Positions 34,822-43,567 of a stretch of DNA of 64,000 nucleotides are shown piece after piece; the first letter of the stretch is position 1; the number at the start of each line of letters is the position of its first letter. A program made the position numbers and the translations under genes. This DNA is from an uncultured Mycoplasmatota bacterium (lineage in GTDB: Bacteria > Bacillota_I > Bacilli_A > RF39 > UBA660). Under the pieces are notes generated by a model that saw only the letters and a list, made by a program, of their open reading frames with translations, did not search any database and was not told where the DNA came from. The stretch lies in NCBI GenBank assembly GCA_948467605.1, contig CAOKET010000001.1:1-64000 (forward strand). Reading direction: 5' to 3'.

Positions 34822-35055
34822 AATTACAAGAAATGAACTAGTTGGTATTTTAAATATTACATCAGATAGTGTTAAATATAATTTTAAAAATTAGTGGGTA
34901 ATGATATTATCGAAAGAATTGGACCAGATAATGGTGATTATTGTAAAGTATTACTGTTTGTTTTAAATAATTATTTTATGTTTTATTATAGTTTTGAAGT
35001 AAATTTGTGGCCAACATTCGTGTCCAAGCAAAAAAGTCAGATTTTGAAGCACTAA
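34802..35055 (+). pseudogene. Frameshifted winged-helix fragment
   Basis: Two overlapping frames read as the C-terminal end of a winged-helix DNA-binding protein. The first gives EYPKITRNELVGILNITSDS then VKYNFKN and a stop at 34892. The second, from about 34886, gives GNDIIERIGPDNGDYCKVL. One extra A in the AAAAA run at 34886-34890 would join them. The pattern (PKITR.ELA..L.IS...VKY.LKKL...IIERIGPD.GGYW.VL) is typical of the tail of AAA_4/RhuM-like or Fic-associated wHTH proteins. The upstream body is missing. Confidence 0.6.
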
Positions 35056-35075
35056 AAATTAGTCAGGACACGGAT
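35016..35075. repeat. Inverted repeat upstream of uvrB
   Basis: ATTCGTGTCC (35016-35025) pairs with GGACACGGAT (35066-35075), a 10-base-pair stem with one G-T pair and a 40-base loop. A shorter AGTCAG (35035)/CTGACT (35092) pair crosses it. It could be an mRNA leader fold for uvrB or the scar of a lost element next to the broken gene. No LexA box was found here. Confidence 0.5.
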
Positions 35076-35120
35076 TTTTGAATTTTGGAGGCTGACTGTA
35101 GTCATAACAAGGAGGGCAAA

Positions 35121-37079
35121 ATGTTTAAATTAGTATCAAAATATGAACCTGCAGGGGATCAACCCAAAGCAATAGAAGAGTTAGTAAATGGAATTGAAGA
35201 AGGCAAAAAACACCAGGTTTTACTTGGTGCAACTGGTACAGGAAAAACATTTACTATTGCAAATGTAATAGAAAAAACTAATAAGCCGACTCTAGTTCTT
35301 GCTCATAACAAGACTCTTGCTGGACAATTATATAGTGAATTTAAAGAGTTATTTCCTGAAAATAGAGTTGAATATTTCGTCTCATATTACGATTATTATC
35401 AGCCTGAAGCATATGTTCCATCAACAGATACTTATATTGAAAAAGATTCTTCTATAAACGATGAAATTGATGAACTTAGACATAGTGCAACTGCTGCTTT
35501 ACTTGATACCCGTGATGTAATAGTAGTCGCATCTGTTTCATGTATATATGGTATAGGTGAAGTAGAAGAATATAAAAATAAAATGCTTAATTTATACGTT
35601 GGACAAGTTATCTCAAAAGATGATATATTAAAAAAGTTAGTAGATATGTTATATGAAAGAAATGATATAGATTTTGTAAGAGGTACTTTTAGATCAAAGG
35701 GTGATGTAATTGAGATAATACCTGCTTCTTATAGATCAAAGGGAATAAGAATAGAACTATTTGGGGATGAAATAGATAGAATAAGTGAGTTTGATACACT
35801 TACTGGTAAAATAGATGTTAATAAAAAAACTATTGCTATATTTCCTGCTAGTTTATTTGTAACAAGTGATGAGAAAATAGAGAAGGCGATTTCTACTATA
35901 AGACAAGAACTTGCTGGTAGATTAGAGTATTTTAAAGATAATAATAAATTAATTGAATACCAACGTTTAGAGCAACGTACTAATTATGACATGGAAATGC
36001 TTAAGGAAACTGGATTTTGTCATGGTATTGAAAACTATTCTAGACATTTAACTCTAAGAAATGAAGGTGAAACTCCATCTACTTTAATTGATTTTTTTCC
36101 AGATGATTTTTTACTTGTTGTTGATGAATCGCATGTAACTTTACCACAGGTAAGGGGTATGTATAATGGTGATAGGGCAAGAAAGCAAATGCTAGTAGAT
36201 TATGGTTTTAGATTACCTAGTGCCCTAGATAATAGGCCCTTAAAATTTGATGAGTTTAATTCTAAATTAAATCAAGTTATATATATATCAGCAACGCCTG
36301 GAGATTATGAACTTGATTTAGTTGAACATAATTGTGTTGAACAGATAATTAGACCTACTGGACTTTTAGATCCTACTATTGAAGTAAGAAGTAATGAGAA
36401 TCAAATAGATGATATTATTGAAGAAATAAGAAAAAGAATAGAGCTTAATGAGAGGGTAATGATTACTACTTTAACTATTCGTATGGCTGAGGAATTAACT
36501 ACTTATTTAAAAGAACTTAATATTAAAGTTGCCTATTTACATAGTGAGGTTAAAACTTTACAAAGAATGGCTATAATTAGAGATGTTAGATTAGGTAAAT
36601 ATGATGTTTTAGTAGGTATAAATCTTTTAAGAGAAGGGCTTGATATACCCGAGGTAAGTTTGATTGCAATATTAGATGCTGATAAGCAAGGATTCTTAAG
36701 AAGCACTAGAAGTTTAATACAAACAATAGGAAGATGTGCTAGAAATGCTAAGGGACATGTTATAATGTATGCCTCTATTATTTCTGAGTCCATGGAAGCA
36801 GCCATTTCTGAAACGAAAAGACGTAGGGATATACAAGAGGAATATAATAAGAAAAATGGAATAGTTCCGAAAACTATTATTAAGGAAATAAGAGATTTAA
36901 TATCAAATGTTGATACTGATGTTGATAATAGTAAATCTAATAAAAATATTAGTCATGAAAGTTTAGAACAACAAATAAATAGATTAGAGCGTGAAATGAA
37001 AGAAGCCGCTAAGAGTCTAGATTTTGAACGCGCTATGGAAATAAGGGATTTATTATTTGAACTTAAATCAGGTGAGTAG
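35121..37079 (+). CDS. uvrB: Excinuclease ABC subunit B
   Basis: A 652-residue damage-verification helicase of nucleotide excision repair. Walker [11 protein letters not shown] is at about residue 40, the beta-hairpin [12 protein letters not shown] near 94, DESHVTLPQ in the helicase core, QTIGRCARN motif VI, and a C-terminal UVR motif ([22 protein letters not shown]). ATG 35121 follows AAGGAGGG; a 12-codon upstream extension is rejected. Followed at once by the radical SAM gene. Confidence 0.97.
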   Translation: MFKLVSKYEPAGDQPKAIEELVNGIEEGKKHQVLLGATGTGKTFTIANVIEKTNKPTLVLAHNKTLAGQLYSEFKELFPENRVEYFVSYYDYYQPEAYVPSTDTYIEKDSSINDEIDELRHSATAALLDTRDVIVVASVSCIYGIGEVEEYKNKMLNLYVGQVISKDDILKKLVDMLYERNDIDFVRGTFRSKGDVIEIIPASYRSKGIRIELFGDEIDRISEFDTLTGKIDVNKKTIAIFPASLFVTSDEKIEKAISTIRQELAGRLEYFKDNNKLIEYQRLEQRTNYDMEMLKETGFCHGIENYSRHLTLRNEGETPSTLIDFFPDDFLLVVDESHVTLPQVRGMYNGDRARKQMLVDYGFRLPSALDNRPLKFDEFNSKLNQVIYISATPGDYELDLVEHNCVEQIIRPTGLLDPTIEVRSNENQIDDIIEEIRKRIELNERVMITTLTIRMAEELTTYLKELNIKVAYLHSEVKTLQRMAIIRDVRLGKYDVLVGINLLREGLDIPEVSLIAILDADKQGFLRSTRSLIQTIGRCARNAKGHVIMYASIISESMEAAISETKRRRDIQEEYNKKNGIVPKTIIKEIRDLISNVDTDVDNSKSNKNISHESLEQQINRLEREMKEAAKSLDFERAMEIRDLLFELKSGE

Positions 37080-37080
37080 T

Positions 37081-37905
37081 ATGAAGTTTAAAAAGATTTA
37101 TATAGAAATTACTAATCGTTGTAATTTGAGTTGTAAGTTTTGTTCTAAATCTAATAGAATAAAAAAAGATATGAGTGTTTCTGAATTTGAAACAGTAATA
37201 AATAAAATTAAAGATTACACTAATCATATATATTTGCATATAAAAGGAGAACCATTACTTCATCCTAGTTTAGAAGAACTATTAGATATATGTAGTAAAA
37301 ATAGTATTTATGTAAATATTACTACTAATGGTATAAATATAGATAAGTGTAAGAGTGCGCTTTTAAAAACGTGTGTTAGACAAGTTAATTTTTCTCTACA
37401 TTCCTATGTATTTAATAATCCAGATAAATATATTTCATATATAAATGATTATGTTTTATCTGCTAGTAAATTAGGTAAATATTGTGTATATAGATTTTGG
37501 GCATTTAATGGTAATTATACAGATAATGAAAGGTTTTTTATAACTAGTTTAAGTAAAGTATATAAAACTGATGTTTTAAAACTTCTTTCTAATTCTGAAA
37601 ATATAAAATTATCTACTAATGTTTACATAAATAAATCTCGTGAGTTTATATGGCCTGATATAAATAATAATTATTATAATGAATTTGGCAAGTGTTATGC
37701 GTTAAAGGATCATATAGGTATATTGTGTGATGGTACAATTGTACCATGTTGTTTAGATGGTGAGGGTATTATTAGTTTAGGAAATATATATAATGATGAT
37801 TTGGACTCTATTATTAATAGTAAAAGATTTAAAGATATGTTAGATAATTTTAAGAATAATAAGAAATGTGAAGATTTATGTAGACATTGTAATTTTATAG
37901 AGTAA
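37081..37905 (+). CDS. Radical SAM protein with SPASM-like C-terminus
   Basis: A 274-residue enzyme. The [4Fe-4S] motif CNLSCKFC is at residues 15-22, and a Gly-rich GEPLLHP segment follows. The C-terminus (CYALKDHIGILCDGTIVPCC and CEDLCRHC) supplies auxiliary-cluster cysteines as in SPASM/twitch proteins, often peptide- or protein-modifying. Its ATG lies one base after the uvrB stop, so the two are co-translated. Substrate unknown; no precursor peptide gene is seen nearby. Confidence 0.85.
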   Translation: MKFKKIYIEITNRCNLSCKFCSKSNRIKKDMSVSEFETVINKIKDYTNHIYLHIKGEPLLHPSLEELLDICSKNSIYVNITTNGINIDKCKSALLKTCVRQVNFSLHSYVFNNPDKYISYINDYVLSASKLGKYCVYRFWAFNGNYTDNERFFITSLSKVYKTDVLKLLSNSENIKLSTNVYINKSREFIWPDINNNYYNEFGKCYALKDHIGILCDGTIVPCCLDGEGIISLGNIYNDDLDSIINSKRFKDMLDNFKNNKKCEDLCRHCNFIE

Positions 37906-37969
37906 AATTTATTATTGCAAAAAGAACAAATGTTTGTTATTATATTTATGATTTATATAAAATTATTTA

Positions 37970-37978
37970 TGATATAAT
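37970..37978 (+). promoter_or_regulatory. Extended -10 promoter before the DUF7666-like gene
   Basis: TGATATAAT, 43 bases before the start at 38022; would also drive uvrA. Confidence 0.6.
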
Positions 37979-38021
37979 AGTTTAAAAATTTAAAAGAAAA
38001 TCTATATATAGGGGCGATGTT

Positions 38022-38513
38022 ATGTATGTAAAAGGGTTTAAAACTTTTAATCATGATATGACAAATAGATATGGTGTAAAGTTTGAAATTGGTAAACTAT
38101 ATATATCTAGTGGTTTTGTAAGATTTAAATATAATGGGTTTCATTTATGCAATAATTTCGAAGATACATTAAGGTATTTTGATGCATTTAATGAGCAGGT
38201 TAATATTTGTAGTGTATTAGGTTATGGTGATATAGATGTATATAATGATGAATATTATGGCTATTATGATATGTATGCAGTTCAAAAGTTATATATAGAT
38301 AGTATATTAAGTAGGGATAGTATATTAAAGATGGCTAAAGAATTACCTAATTATAGATTACAAAGATTTGTTTCATTGTATAAACTCACAGAAGAAGAGA
38401 TTGACTTTTTGAAACCTTATACTGATGATGTAGGTAATGCAATTGAGTATTATCAGCATCAAAAAATTAATGTATACGAAGGAAGTGATAATAGTGGAAA
38501 AAATAATAGTTAA
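38022..38513 (+). CDS. DUF7666-like hypothetical protein
   Basis: A 163-residue protein. Its first 70 residues (VKGFKTFNHDMTNRYGVKFE, then GFHLCNNFEDTLRYF) resemble DUF7666-type domains common in phage and mobile-element proteins. The C-terminus is helical and polar. It overlaps uvrA by 20 bases, so uvrA translation is coupled to it. Function unknown. Confidence 0.65.
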   Translation: MYVKGFKTFNHDMTNRYGVKFEIGKLYISSGFVRFKYNGFHLCNNFEDTLRYFDAFNEQVNICSVLGYGDIDVYNDEYYGYYDMYAVQKLYIDSILSRDSILKMAKELPNYRLQRFVSLYKLTEEEIDFLKPYTDDVGNAIEYYQHQKINVYEGSDNSGKNNS

Positions 38514-41307
38514 GGGTGCAAGAGAGAATAATTTAAAGAATATAGATATAGAACTTCCTAAGAATAAACTTATTGTTATGACTGGGGTGTCAGGAAGTGG
38601 TAAAAGCTCACTTGCGTTTGATACTATATATGCAGAAGGACAAAGAAGGTATGTTGAATCTTTGAGTGCATATGCTAGGCAATTTTTAGGTGGTACAGAA
38701 AAGCCAGATGTAGATAGTATTGAGGGTCTTAGTCCTGCTATAAGTATAGATCAAAAAACAACTAATAAAAATCCCAGAAGTACAGTTGGTACAGTTACTG
38801 AAATATATGATTATTTAAGGCTATTATTTGCTAGGATTGGTGTTCCTCATTGTCCTAATCATCATATACCTATAAAGAGCCAAAGTATTGATGAGATGAC
38901 TAATAAACTAATGGTTATGGATGAAGGTACGAAGATAATTATAATGTCTCCTGTTGTTGATAGTGTAAAAGGTACTCATAAAGAATTGTTAGATGATTTA
39001 AGAAAAGATGGCTATGCTAGAGTAAGAGTAAATGGCGAAATAAGAGATTTAAATGAGACAATAGAACTATCTAAAACTACAAAAGATACTATTGAGGTAG
39101 TAATAGATAGATTAATAATAAGAGATGATATTAGAAGTCGTTTATTTGAATCACTAGAAACTGCAGTTAAATTATCACGTGGAAAAGTAATAATATCAGT
39201 AGTTGGTGGAGAAGAATTTTTGATGAGTGAAAATTATGCTTGTCCATATTGTAATTTTTCTATTAAAGATTTAGAGCCCAATTTATTTTCGTTTAATGCA
39301 CCATTTGGAGCATGCCCAGATTGTAAAGGATTAGGGTTTAAATTACACATAGATCAAGATTTACTAATTCCTGATAAAACTAAAAGTATTAGTAATGGTG
39401 CTATATTAACATTAAATAGTGATGATAAAGATAATATTATATATAAAGAATTAGATTTATGTGCTAAATACTATAATATTGATTTAGATAAACCGGTTAA
39501 AGATTTAACTAAAAAAGAACTTAATATTATATTATTTGGTAGTCCAGATATAATTAATTTTAGTGGTTCTTCTAAAAGTGGTAATACATTTAATAGGAAT
39601 AAAAAATATGAAGGTATTATTACTAACTTAGAGAGAAGATATATGGAAACTACTAGTGCTTGGATAAGAGAATGGATAGAACAATATATGACTAGCAGTG
39701 TTTGTAATACATGTGGTGGTGCAAGACTTAAAGATGATGTTTTATCAGTTTTAGTTGATAATAAAAATATATATCAGATGACTACTATGAATATAGGAGA
39801 TATGTATGATTATTTTTGCAATATAAAATTGTCTAAACAAGATGCTGAAATATCAGAACTAATAATAAAGGAAATAAAATCTAGATTGTTATTTTTAAAG
39901 AATGTAGGGTTAGATTATTTAACTTTGAACAGATATGCTGCAACATTATCAGGAGGAGAAGCACAACGTATTAGATTGGCAACTCAAATTGGTTCTAGAT
40001 TGACAGGAATATTATATGTACTTGATGAACCAAGTATTGGTCTTCATCAAAGGGATAATGATAGATTGATTAAATCTTTGCTTGAGATGAGAGATTTAGG
40101 TAATACTTTAATTGTTGTAGAACATGATACAGATACAATGCTTGCTGCTGATTATTTAGTGGATATTGGACCTAAGGCAGGAGATAATGGTGGTTATGTA
40201 GTAGCATGTGGAACTCCTAAAGAAGTTATGGATAATCCAAATAGTTTAACAGGAAGATATCTAACAGGAAAGGAAAAAATAGATGTTCCTAAAACCAGAA
40301 GAAAAGGTAATGGAGAATTTATTAAGATAAAGGGTGCTAAGGAAAACAATTTAAAAAATATAAATGTTAAATTTCCTTTAGGTAAATTTATATGTGTAAC
40401 TGGAGTATCAGGAAGCGGTAAAAGTTCTTTAGTAAATGAGATTTTACATAAATCTTTAGTAGCACATCTTTACGTTACTAAAGAAAAGCCAGGTAAATGT
40501 AAATCAATCGAGGGATTAGATTTAATAGATAAAGTAGTAGATATTTCACAAGCACCTATTGGAAGAACTCCTCGTAGTAATCCCGCAACCTATGTTGGAG
40601 TGTTTGATGATATAAGAGAGGTTTTTGCAACTACTAAAGAAGCAAAAATGAGGGGTTATGATAAAGGAAGATTTAGTTTTAATGTAAAAGGTGGTAGATG
40701 TGAGGCGTGTTGGGGAGATGGTGTTAAGAGAATAGAAATGCACTTTTTACCAGATGTTTATGTACCATGTGAAGTCTGTCATGGAACTAGGTATAACACA
40801 GAAACTCTTCAAATAAAGTATAAGGGTAAAAATATATCTGAAGTACTTGATATGAGAGTGAATGAGGCATATGAGTTTTTTGAAAACTATCCTAAACTAA
40901 AAAATAAATTACAAACTATGATTGATGTTGGTCTTGACTATATAAAATTAGGTCAAAGTGCTCCAACATTATCAGGTGGAGAAGCGGCTAGAGTAAAACT
41001 TGCCAAATCTTTACAAAAAAAGCCCACTGGTAAAAGTATATTCTTGCTTGATGAGCCAACAACTGGGTTGCATCAAGATGACATTAAAAAACTATTAGTA
41101 GTATTAAATAGAATAGTCGATAATGGAGATACTGTAATAGTGATTGAACATAATTTAGATGTAATAAAAGTTGCAGATTATATAATTGATTTAGGACCAG
41201 AAGGTGGGGATAAAGGTGGAGAGTTAATATTTGCTGGTACACCTGAGGAATTAGTCAAAGAACCTAAATCATATACTGGACAGTTCTTGAAAAAATATTT
41301 AGATTAA
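38494..41307 (+). CDS. uvrA: Excinuclease ABC subunit A
   Basis: A 937-residue damage-recognition ATPase with two ABC modules: GVSGSGKSSL at about residues 30-39 and again near 640, signature LSGGEAQRIRLA (about 487) and LSGGEAARVKLA (about 828), and zinc modules CPYC...CPDC and CEAC...CEVC. GTG 38494 follows GAAGGAAGTGA and gives the standard N-terminus (VEKIIVKGARENNLKNI); the longer frame start at 38437 is rejected. It works with UvrB and is recruited by Mfd. Confidence 0.97.
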   Translation: MEKIIVKGARENNLKNIDIELPKNKLIVMTGVSGSGKSSLAFDTIYAEGQRRYVESLSAYARQFLGGTEKPDVDSIEGLSPAISIDQKTTNKNPRSTVGTVTEIYDYLRLLFARIGVPHCPNHHIPIKSQSIDEMTNKLMVMDEGTKIIIMSPVVDSVKGTHKELLDDLRKDGYARVRVNGEIRDLNETIELSKTTKDTIEVVIDRLIIRDDIRSRLFESLETAVKLSRGKVIISVVGGEEFLMSENYACPYCNFSIKDLEPNLFSFNAPFGACPDCKGLGFKLHIDQDLLIPDKTKSISNGAILTLNSDDKDNIIYKELDLCAKYYNIDLDKPVKDLTKKELNIILFGSPDIINFSGSSKSGNTFNRNKKYEGIITNLERRYMETTSAWIREWIEQYMTSSVCNTCGGARLKDDVLSVLVDNKNIYQMTTMNIGDMYDYFCNIKLSKQDAEISELIIKEIKSRLLFLKNVGLDYLTLNRYAATLSGGEAQRIRLATQIGSRLTGILYVLDEPSIGLHQRDNDRLIKSLLEMRDLGNTLIVVEHDTDTMLAADYLVDIGPKAGDNGGYVVACGTPKEVMDNPNSLTGRYLTGKEKIDVPKTRRKGNGEFIKIKGAKENNLKNINVKFPLGKFICVTGVSGSGKSSLVNEILHKSLVAHLYVTKEKPGKCKSIEGLDLIDKVVDISQAPIGRTPRSNPATYVGVFDDIREVFATTKEAKMRGYDKGRFSFNVKGGRCEACWGDGVKRIEMHFLPDVYVPCEVCHGTRYNTETLQIKYKGKNISEVLDMRVNEAYEFFENYPKLKNKLQTMIDVGLDYIKLGQSAPTLSGGEAARVKLAKSLQKKPTGKSIFLLDEPTTGLHQDDIKKLLVVLNRIVDNGDTVIVIEHNLDVIKVADYIIDLGPEGGDKGGELIFAGTPEELVKEPKSYTGQFLKKYLD

Positions 41308-41315
41308 TGTATTAA
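41287..41315 (+). promoter_or_regulatory. Promoter of the small heat-shock gene
   Basis: TTGAAA (41287-41292), 17 bases, TATTAA (41310-41315). It lies across the uvrA stop codon. Transcription would begin near 41322, making a leader of about 35 bases that is almost entirely the hairpin described next. The palindrome AGGAATATTCCT (41317-41328) overlaps the start point and could be an operator. Confidence 0.6.
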
Positions 41316-41325
41316 AAGGAATATT

Positions 41326-41349
41326 CCTCTCATAATATTTTATGAGGAG
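41326..41349 (+). promoter_or_regulatory. Candidate RNA thermometer sequestering the hsp20 Shine-Dalgarno
   Basis: CTCATAA (41329-41335) pairs perfectly with TTATGAG (41340-41346) around a 4-base loop, extended by a U-G pair (41328-41347), a mismatch (41327-41348) and a C-G pair (41326-41349). The Shine-Dalgarno GAGGAG (41344-41349) is entirely on the 3' arm. The weak A/U-rich stem with a mismatch opposite the ribosome site resembles ROSE/fourU-type thermometers known on small heat-shock genes. Confidence 0.65.
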
Positions 41350-41356
41350 TGATAAT

Positions 41357-41740
41357 ATGTTAACTAGAAATGGATTTTTTGGGGATTTATGGGATGATTT
41401 TATGGATACACCAAGAAATAACAGTTTATTAAAAAGTGATGTATATGAAGATAATGATAACTATGTTATTGAAGTAGATATACCAGGATATAATAAAGAA
41501 GATGTATCTATTGACTACGAAAATGGGTATATAATAGTTACTTCAGTAAGAACTAGTAATGTTACAGATGACAAATATATAAGAAAAGAAAAATACTATG
41601 GTGAATATAAAAGAAGTTTTTATGTTGGTGAAGTAGATGAGAATGATATAAGTGCTACATTCTATAATGGAGTATTAAAAATAATATTTCCAAAATCATC
41701 AGTAAAACAAGAACATAAAAGAAGAATAGAAATTGAATAA
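41357..41740 (+). CDS. Small heat-shock protein Hsp20
   Basis: A 127-residue alpha-crystallin-domain chaperone. The domain runs from residues 30-125 (SDVYEDNDNYVIEVDIPGY) with the conserved beta-strand YNGVLKIIFPK near 106-116 and a short C-terminal extension. Such ATP-independent chaperones hold unfolding proteins for later refolding. ATG 41357 follows GAGGAG; the earlier in-frame start at 41342 lies inside the leader hairpin. Temperature control through that hairpin is inferred. Confidence 0.92.
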   Translation: MLTRNGFFGDLWDDFMDTPRNNSLLKSDVYEDNDNYVIEVDIPGYNKEDVSIDYENGYIIVTSVRTSNVTDDKYIRKEKYYGEYKRSFYVGEVDENDISATFYNGVLKIIFPKSSVKQEHKRRIEIE

Positions 41741-41768
41741 TCTTGAAATTAATCAAGATTATTTTTTT
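41739..41768 (+). terminator. Terminator after hsp20
   Basis: AATCTTGA (41739-41746) pairs with TCAAGATT (41753-41760), then ATTTTTTT. Confidence 0.85.
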
Positions 41769-41804
41769 AATATATTAATAATATTTTTTATTAAAATTAA
41801 AAGG

Positions 41805-41841
41805 AAAAACGAAAATCATCTCTAAATAGAGTAGAGATGAT
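41805..41841 (-). terminator. Terminator for the HAD pseudogene
   Basis: ATCATCTCT (41815-41823) pairs with AGAGATGAT (41833-41841); on the minus strand a T-rich tract follows. Confidence 0.75.
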
Positions 41842-41874
41842 AAAAATTTCAACACTTTGTATTATAATAAAAAA

Positions 41875-42518
41875 TTAATCTTTTATTATTTCTATTATTT
41901 TGTCAAGAGAATCTAATTGCGAATATAGTATATTTTTTATCTTTTCTGTTGGGTATTCTAAATCTGGTATCATTACTGGTTTTATCCCTGCTTTAAATAC
42001 CGATAAAATTCCATTAATAGAGTCTTCAATTCCAATACATTGTTCTTTTGGTATTTTTAATAATTCTATTGATTTTAAATAAATTTCTGGATCTGGTTTT
42101 CCATTTTGTACCATATCTCCTCCAACTATTACATCAAAATACTCTAATATATTTAATTTTTCTAAATATTTTTTTATAGTTTTTTCATGTGATGAACTTG
42201 CAACGGCAATTTTATAATTGTTACTTTTTAAAAAGTTAAGGATAACCATAAGGCCTTTTTTCTTTTTTATTCCATTAGATTCAATGTTTTCTTCAATAAA
42301 TTTTTGCCTCAATTGATATAGTTCTTCAAAATTTATAGTATTAAATTTATTTGAAAATATTTCTCTTATATATTTTTTGTTTGTTCCTCTTACTTGTTTC
42401 AAAATTTCATCATCAATTTTTATTCCTAAACAGTTCCCTGCATATTTCCATCCTTGCTCTTTTATTGCCTCTGTATCTACATAGTACCATCCATATCAAA
42501 TATTACTGCTTTAATCAT
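41875..42518 (-). pseudogene. HAD-superfamily phosphatase broken by a frameshift
   Basis: Reading on the minus strand from ATG 42518 (Shine-Dalgarno GAAGGAA) gives MIKAVIFDMDGTM then a stop near 42477-42479. In the next frame it continues as DTEAIKEQGWKYAGN, joining the long frame that ends at 41875 with SSSHEKTIKKYL and GKPDPEIY...GIEDSINGI. One missing base just after the catalytic DxDGT separates the nucleophile from the rest. The family is beta-phosphoglucomutase/phosphatase-like (HAD subfamily IA). It is either a young pseudogene or an assembly error. Confidence 0.85.
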
Positions 42519-42698
42519 TATAATTCCTTCTTTCATTCTTTTTTTGATAACTATAAATATAGTTATATTGTGTTATTTTCTATAGTTCTTCTTAATATTT
42601 TATTTAATTTGTCATATAGATTTTGCTCTATTAGTATCACTTCTTTTGACTAATTTTCTTGTATTATAACATTATAATTATGATAGTCAAGTTAGAGA

Positions 42699-42732
42699 TA
42701 AAAAAGAATGGTATTAACTATTTAACCATTCT
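42699..42732 (-). terminator. Terminator of the 85-residue gene
   Basis: AGAATGGT (42705-42712) pairs with ACCATTCT (42725-42732); the minus strand ends in a T-run after the stem. Confidence 0.8.
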
Positions 42733-42971
42733 ATGAATTTATTTTTCTTTTTAGGTAGAATTTTTTTAATATCTATTGTTTGGGTTGTTATTTTATTGCC
42801 TTCTTTTATTTCGGCAGTTAGAACTTGTTTATTTTCGGATATGTGTATTTTTACATCTTTATTTTCTTTAATCGCATCTTTTATATTTTGAAATAGTGCT
42901 TGTTTTTGGTTTTGTGTTATATTTTCTGGCATGTGATTTATAAAATCATTTATCTTTTCTTCGTTATTCAT
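42714..42971 (-). CDS. Small hypothetical protein
   Basis: An 85-residue, charged protein of unknown family. A helical N-terminus (NNEEKINDFINHMPENITQN) is followed by a beta-rich stretch (VKIHISENKQVLTAEIKEG) and a Lys-rich end. AGGTGA is correctly placed before ATG. It is divergent from the ribosomal operon and ends in a good terminator, so it is probably a real monocistronic gene. The 195-base gap between it and the HAD start holds an ATAACTATAAATATAGTTAT hairpin near 42549 and no gene I can support. Confidence 0.7.
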   Translation of the reverse strand: MNNEEKINDFINHMPENITQNQKQALFQNIKDAIKENKDVKIHISENKQVLTAEIKEGNKITTQTIDIKKILPKKKNKFIEWLNS

Positions 42972-43086
42972 TTTTATTCACCTAAATATATTTTATCACA
43001 AATTATATTATTTATTTTAACTTTTACATATTATGTTATTAGTAAATGTCATGTAAGTAAAAGTTTAATTTTTTTTAATTTTTCTA

Positions 43087-43115
43087 TTTACATTGGGGTT
43101 TATATTTGGTATACT
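43087..43115 (+). promoter_or_regulatory. Promoter of the S10 ribosomal operon
   Basis: TTTACA (43087-43092), a 17-base spacer and TATACT (43110-43115). The mRNA would start near 43122, leaving a leader of about 125 bases. Confidence 0.85.
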
Positions 43116-43121
43116 TGTGAA

Positions 43122-43246
43122 GTATGTGACTGGCTTAGATGTGCAAGGTTGCTGATACACCAGGTTAAGTTGTTATACTTTTGCTGGTATCAGGTAATTT
43201 GTTCGGAGCAAGTCTATATTAAATATAGGCGAAGGGAGGATACGAT
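43122..43246 (+). promoter_or_regulatory. S10 operon leader, structured, probably autoregulatory
   Basis: CTGATAC (43152-43158) pairs with GTATCAG (43187-43193), continued by CAG (43161-43163)/CTG (43184-43186) across an AC bulge. A second hairpin CTATAT...ATATAG (43214-43228) precedes the Shine-Dalgarno GGGAGG. The linear pieces TGTGCAAGGTTGCTGATACAC and TTCGGAGCAAGTC resemble, from memory, the leader of other Bacilli S10 operons. Feedback by L4, as in known S10 leaders, is the likely control but is not shown here. Confidence 0.6.
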
Positions 43247-43555
43247 ATGGCAGATACAAAGTTACGTATTAGATTAAAAAGTTATGATCATAGAATAATT
43301 GATCAAGCCGCAATTAAAATTGTAGGAACAATTAAAAGATTGGGTGGCGAAGTTTCAGGACCAGTACCATTACCAACTGAAATTGAAAAAATTACAATTT
43401 TAAGAGCTGTTCACAAATATAAAGATTCTCGTGAACAATTTGAAATGCGTACACACAAAAGATTAATCGATATCAAAAATCCTAGCAAGGAGATCGTTGA
43501 GGCATTATCTCATATAGATTTACCTAGCGGGGTAGAAATTCAAATTAAGCAATAA
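43247..43555 (+). CDS. rpsJ: Ribosomal protein S10
   Basis: A 102-residue protein with the S10 core ([30 protein letters not shown]). S10 sits in the 30S head and, as NusE, joins antitermination complexes with NusB. First gene of the S10-spc-alpha cluster; AAGGGAGGA precedes its ATG. Confidence 0.98.
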   Translation: MADTKLRIRLKSYDHRIIDQAAIKIVGTIKRLGGEVSGPVPLPTEIEKITILRAVHKYKDSREQFEMRTHKRLIDIKNPSKEIVEALSHIDLPSGVEIQIKQ

Positions 43556-43567
43556 TAGGAGGAAAAT

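Noticed and set aside
35000-35120. LexA/SOS box before uvrB
   Set aside because: No match to the CGAACnnnnGTTCG pattern; the nearby ACATTCGTG does not form the palindrome.
41875-42402. Intact 175-residue HAD phosphatase
   Set aside because: It lacks the DxDGT nucleophile, which is present upstream in another frame, so the gene is frameshifted.
42351-42653. Plus-strand coding frame opposite the HAD gene
   Set aside because: Low-complexity Leu/Phe-rich translation antisense to a recognisable gene, no Shine-Dalgarno.
42519-42713. Small RNA or gene in the gap upstream of the HAD pseudogene
   Set aside because: Only one A/T hairpin near 42549; no promoter-terminator pair or coding pattern to support it.
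42900-43277. Plus-strand coding frame through the S10 leader
   Set aside because: It crosses the minus-strand gene, the promoter and the structured leader, and the translation looks random.
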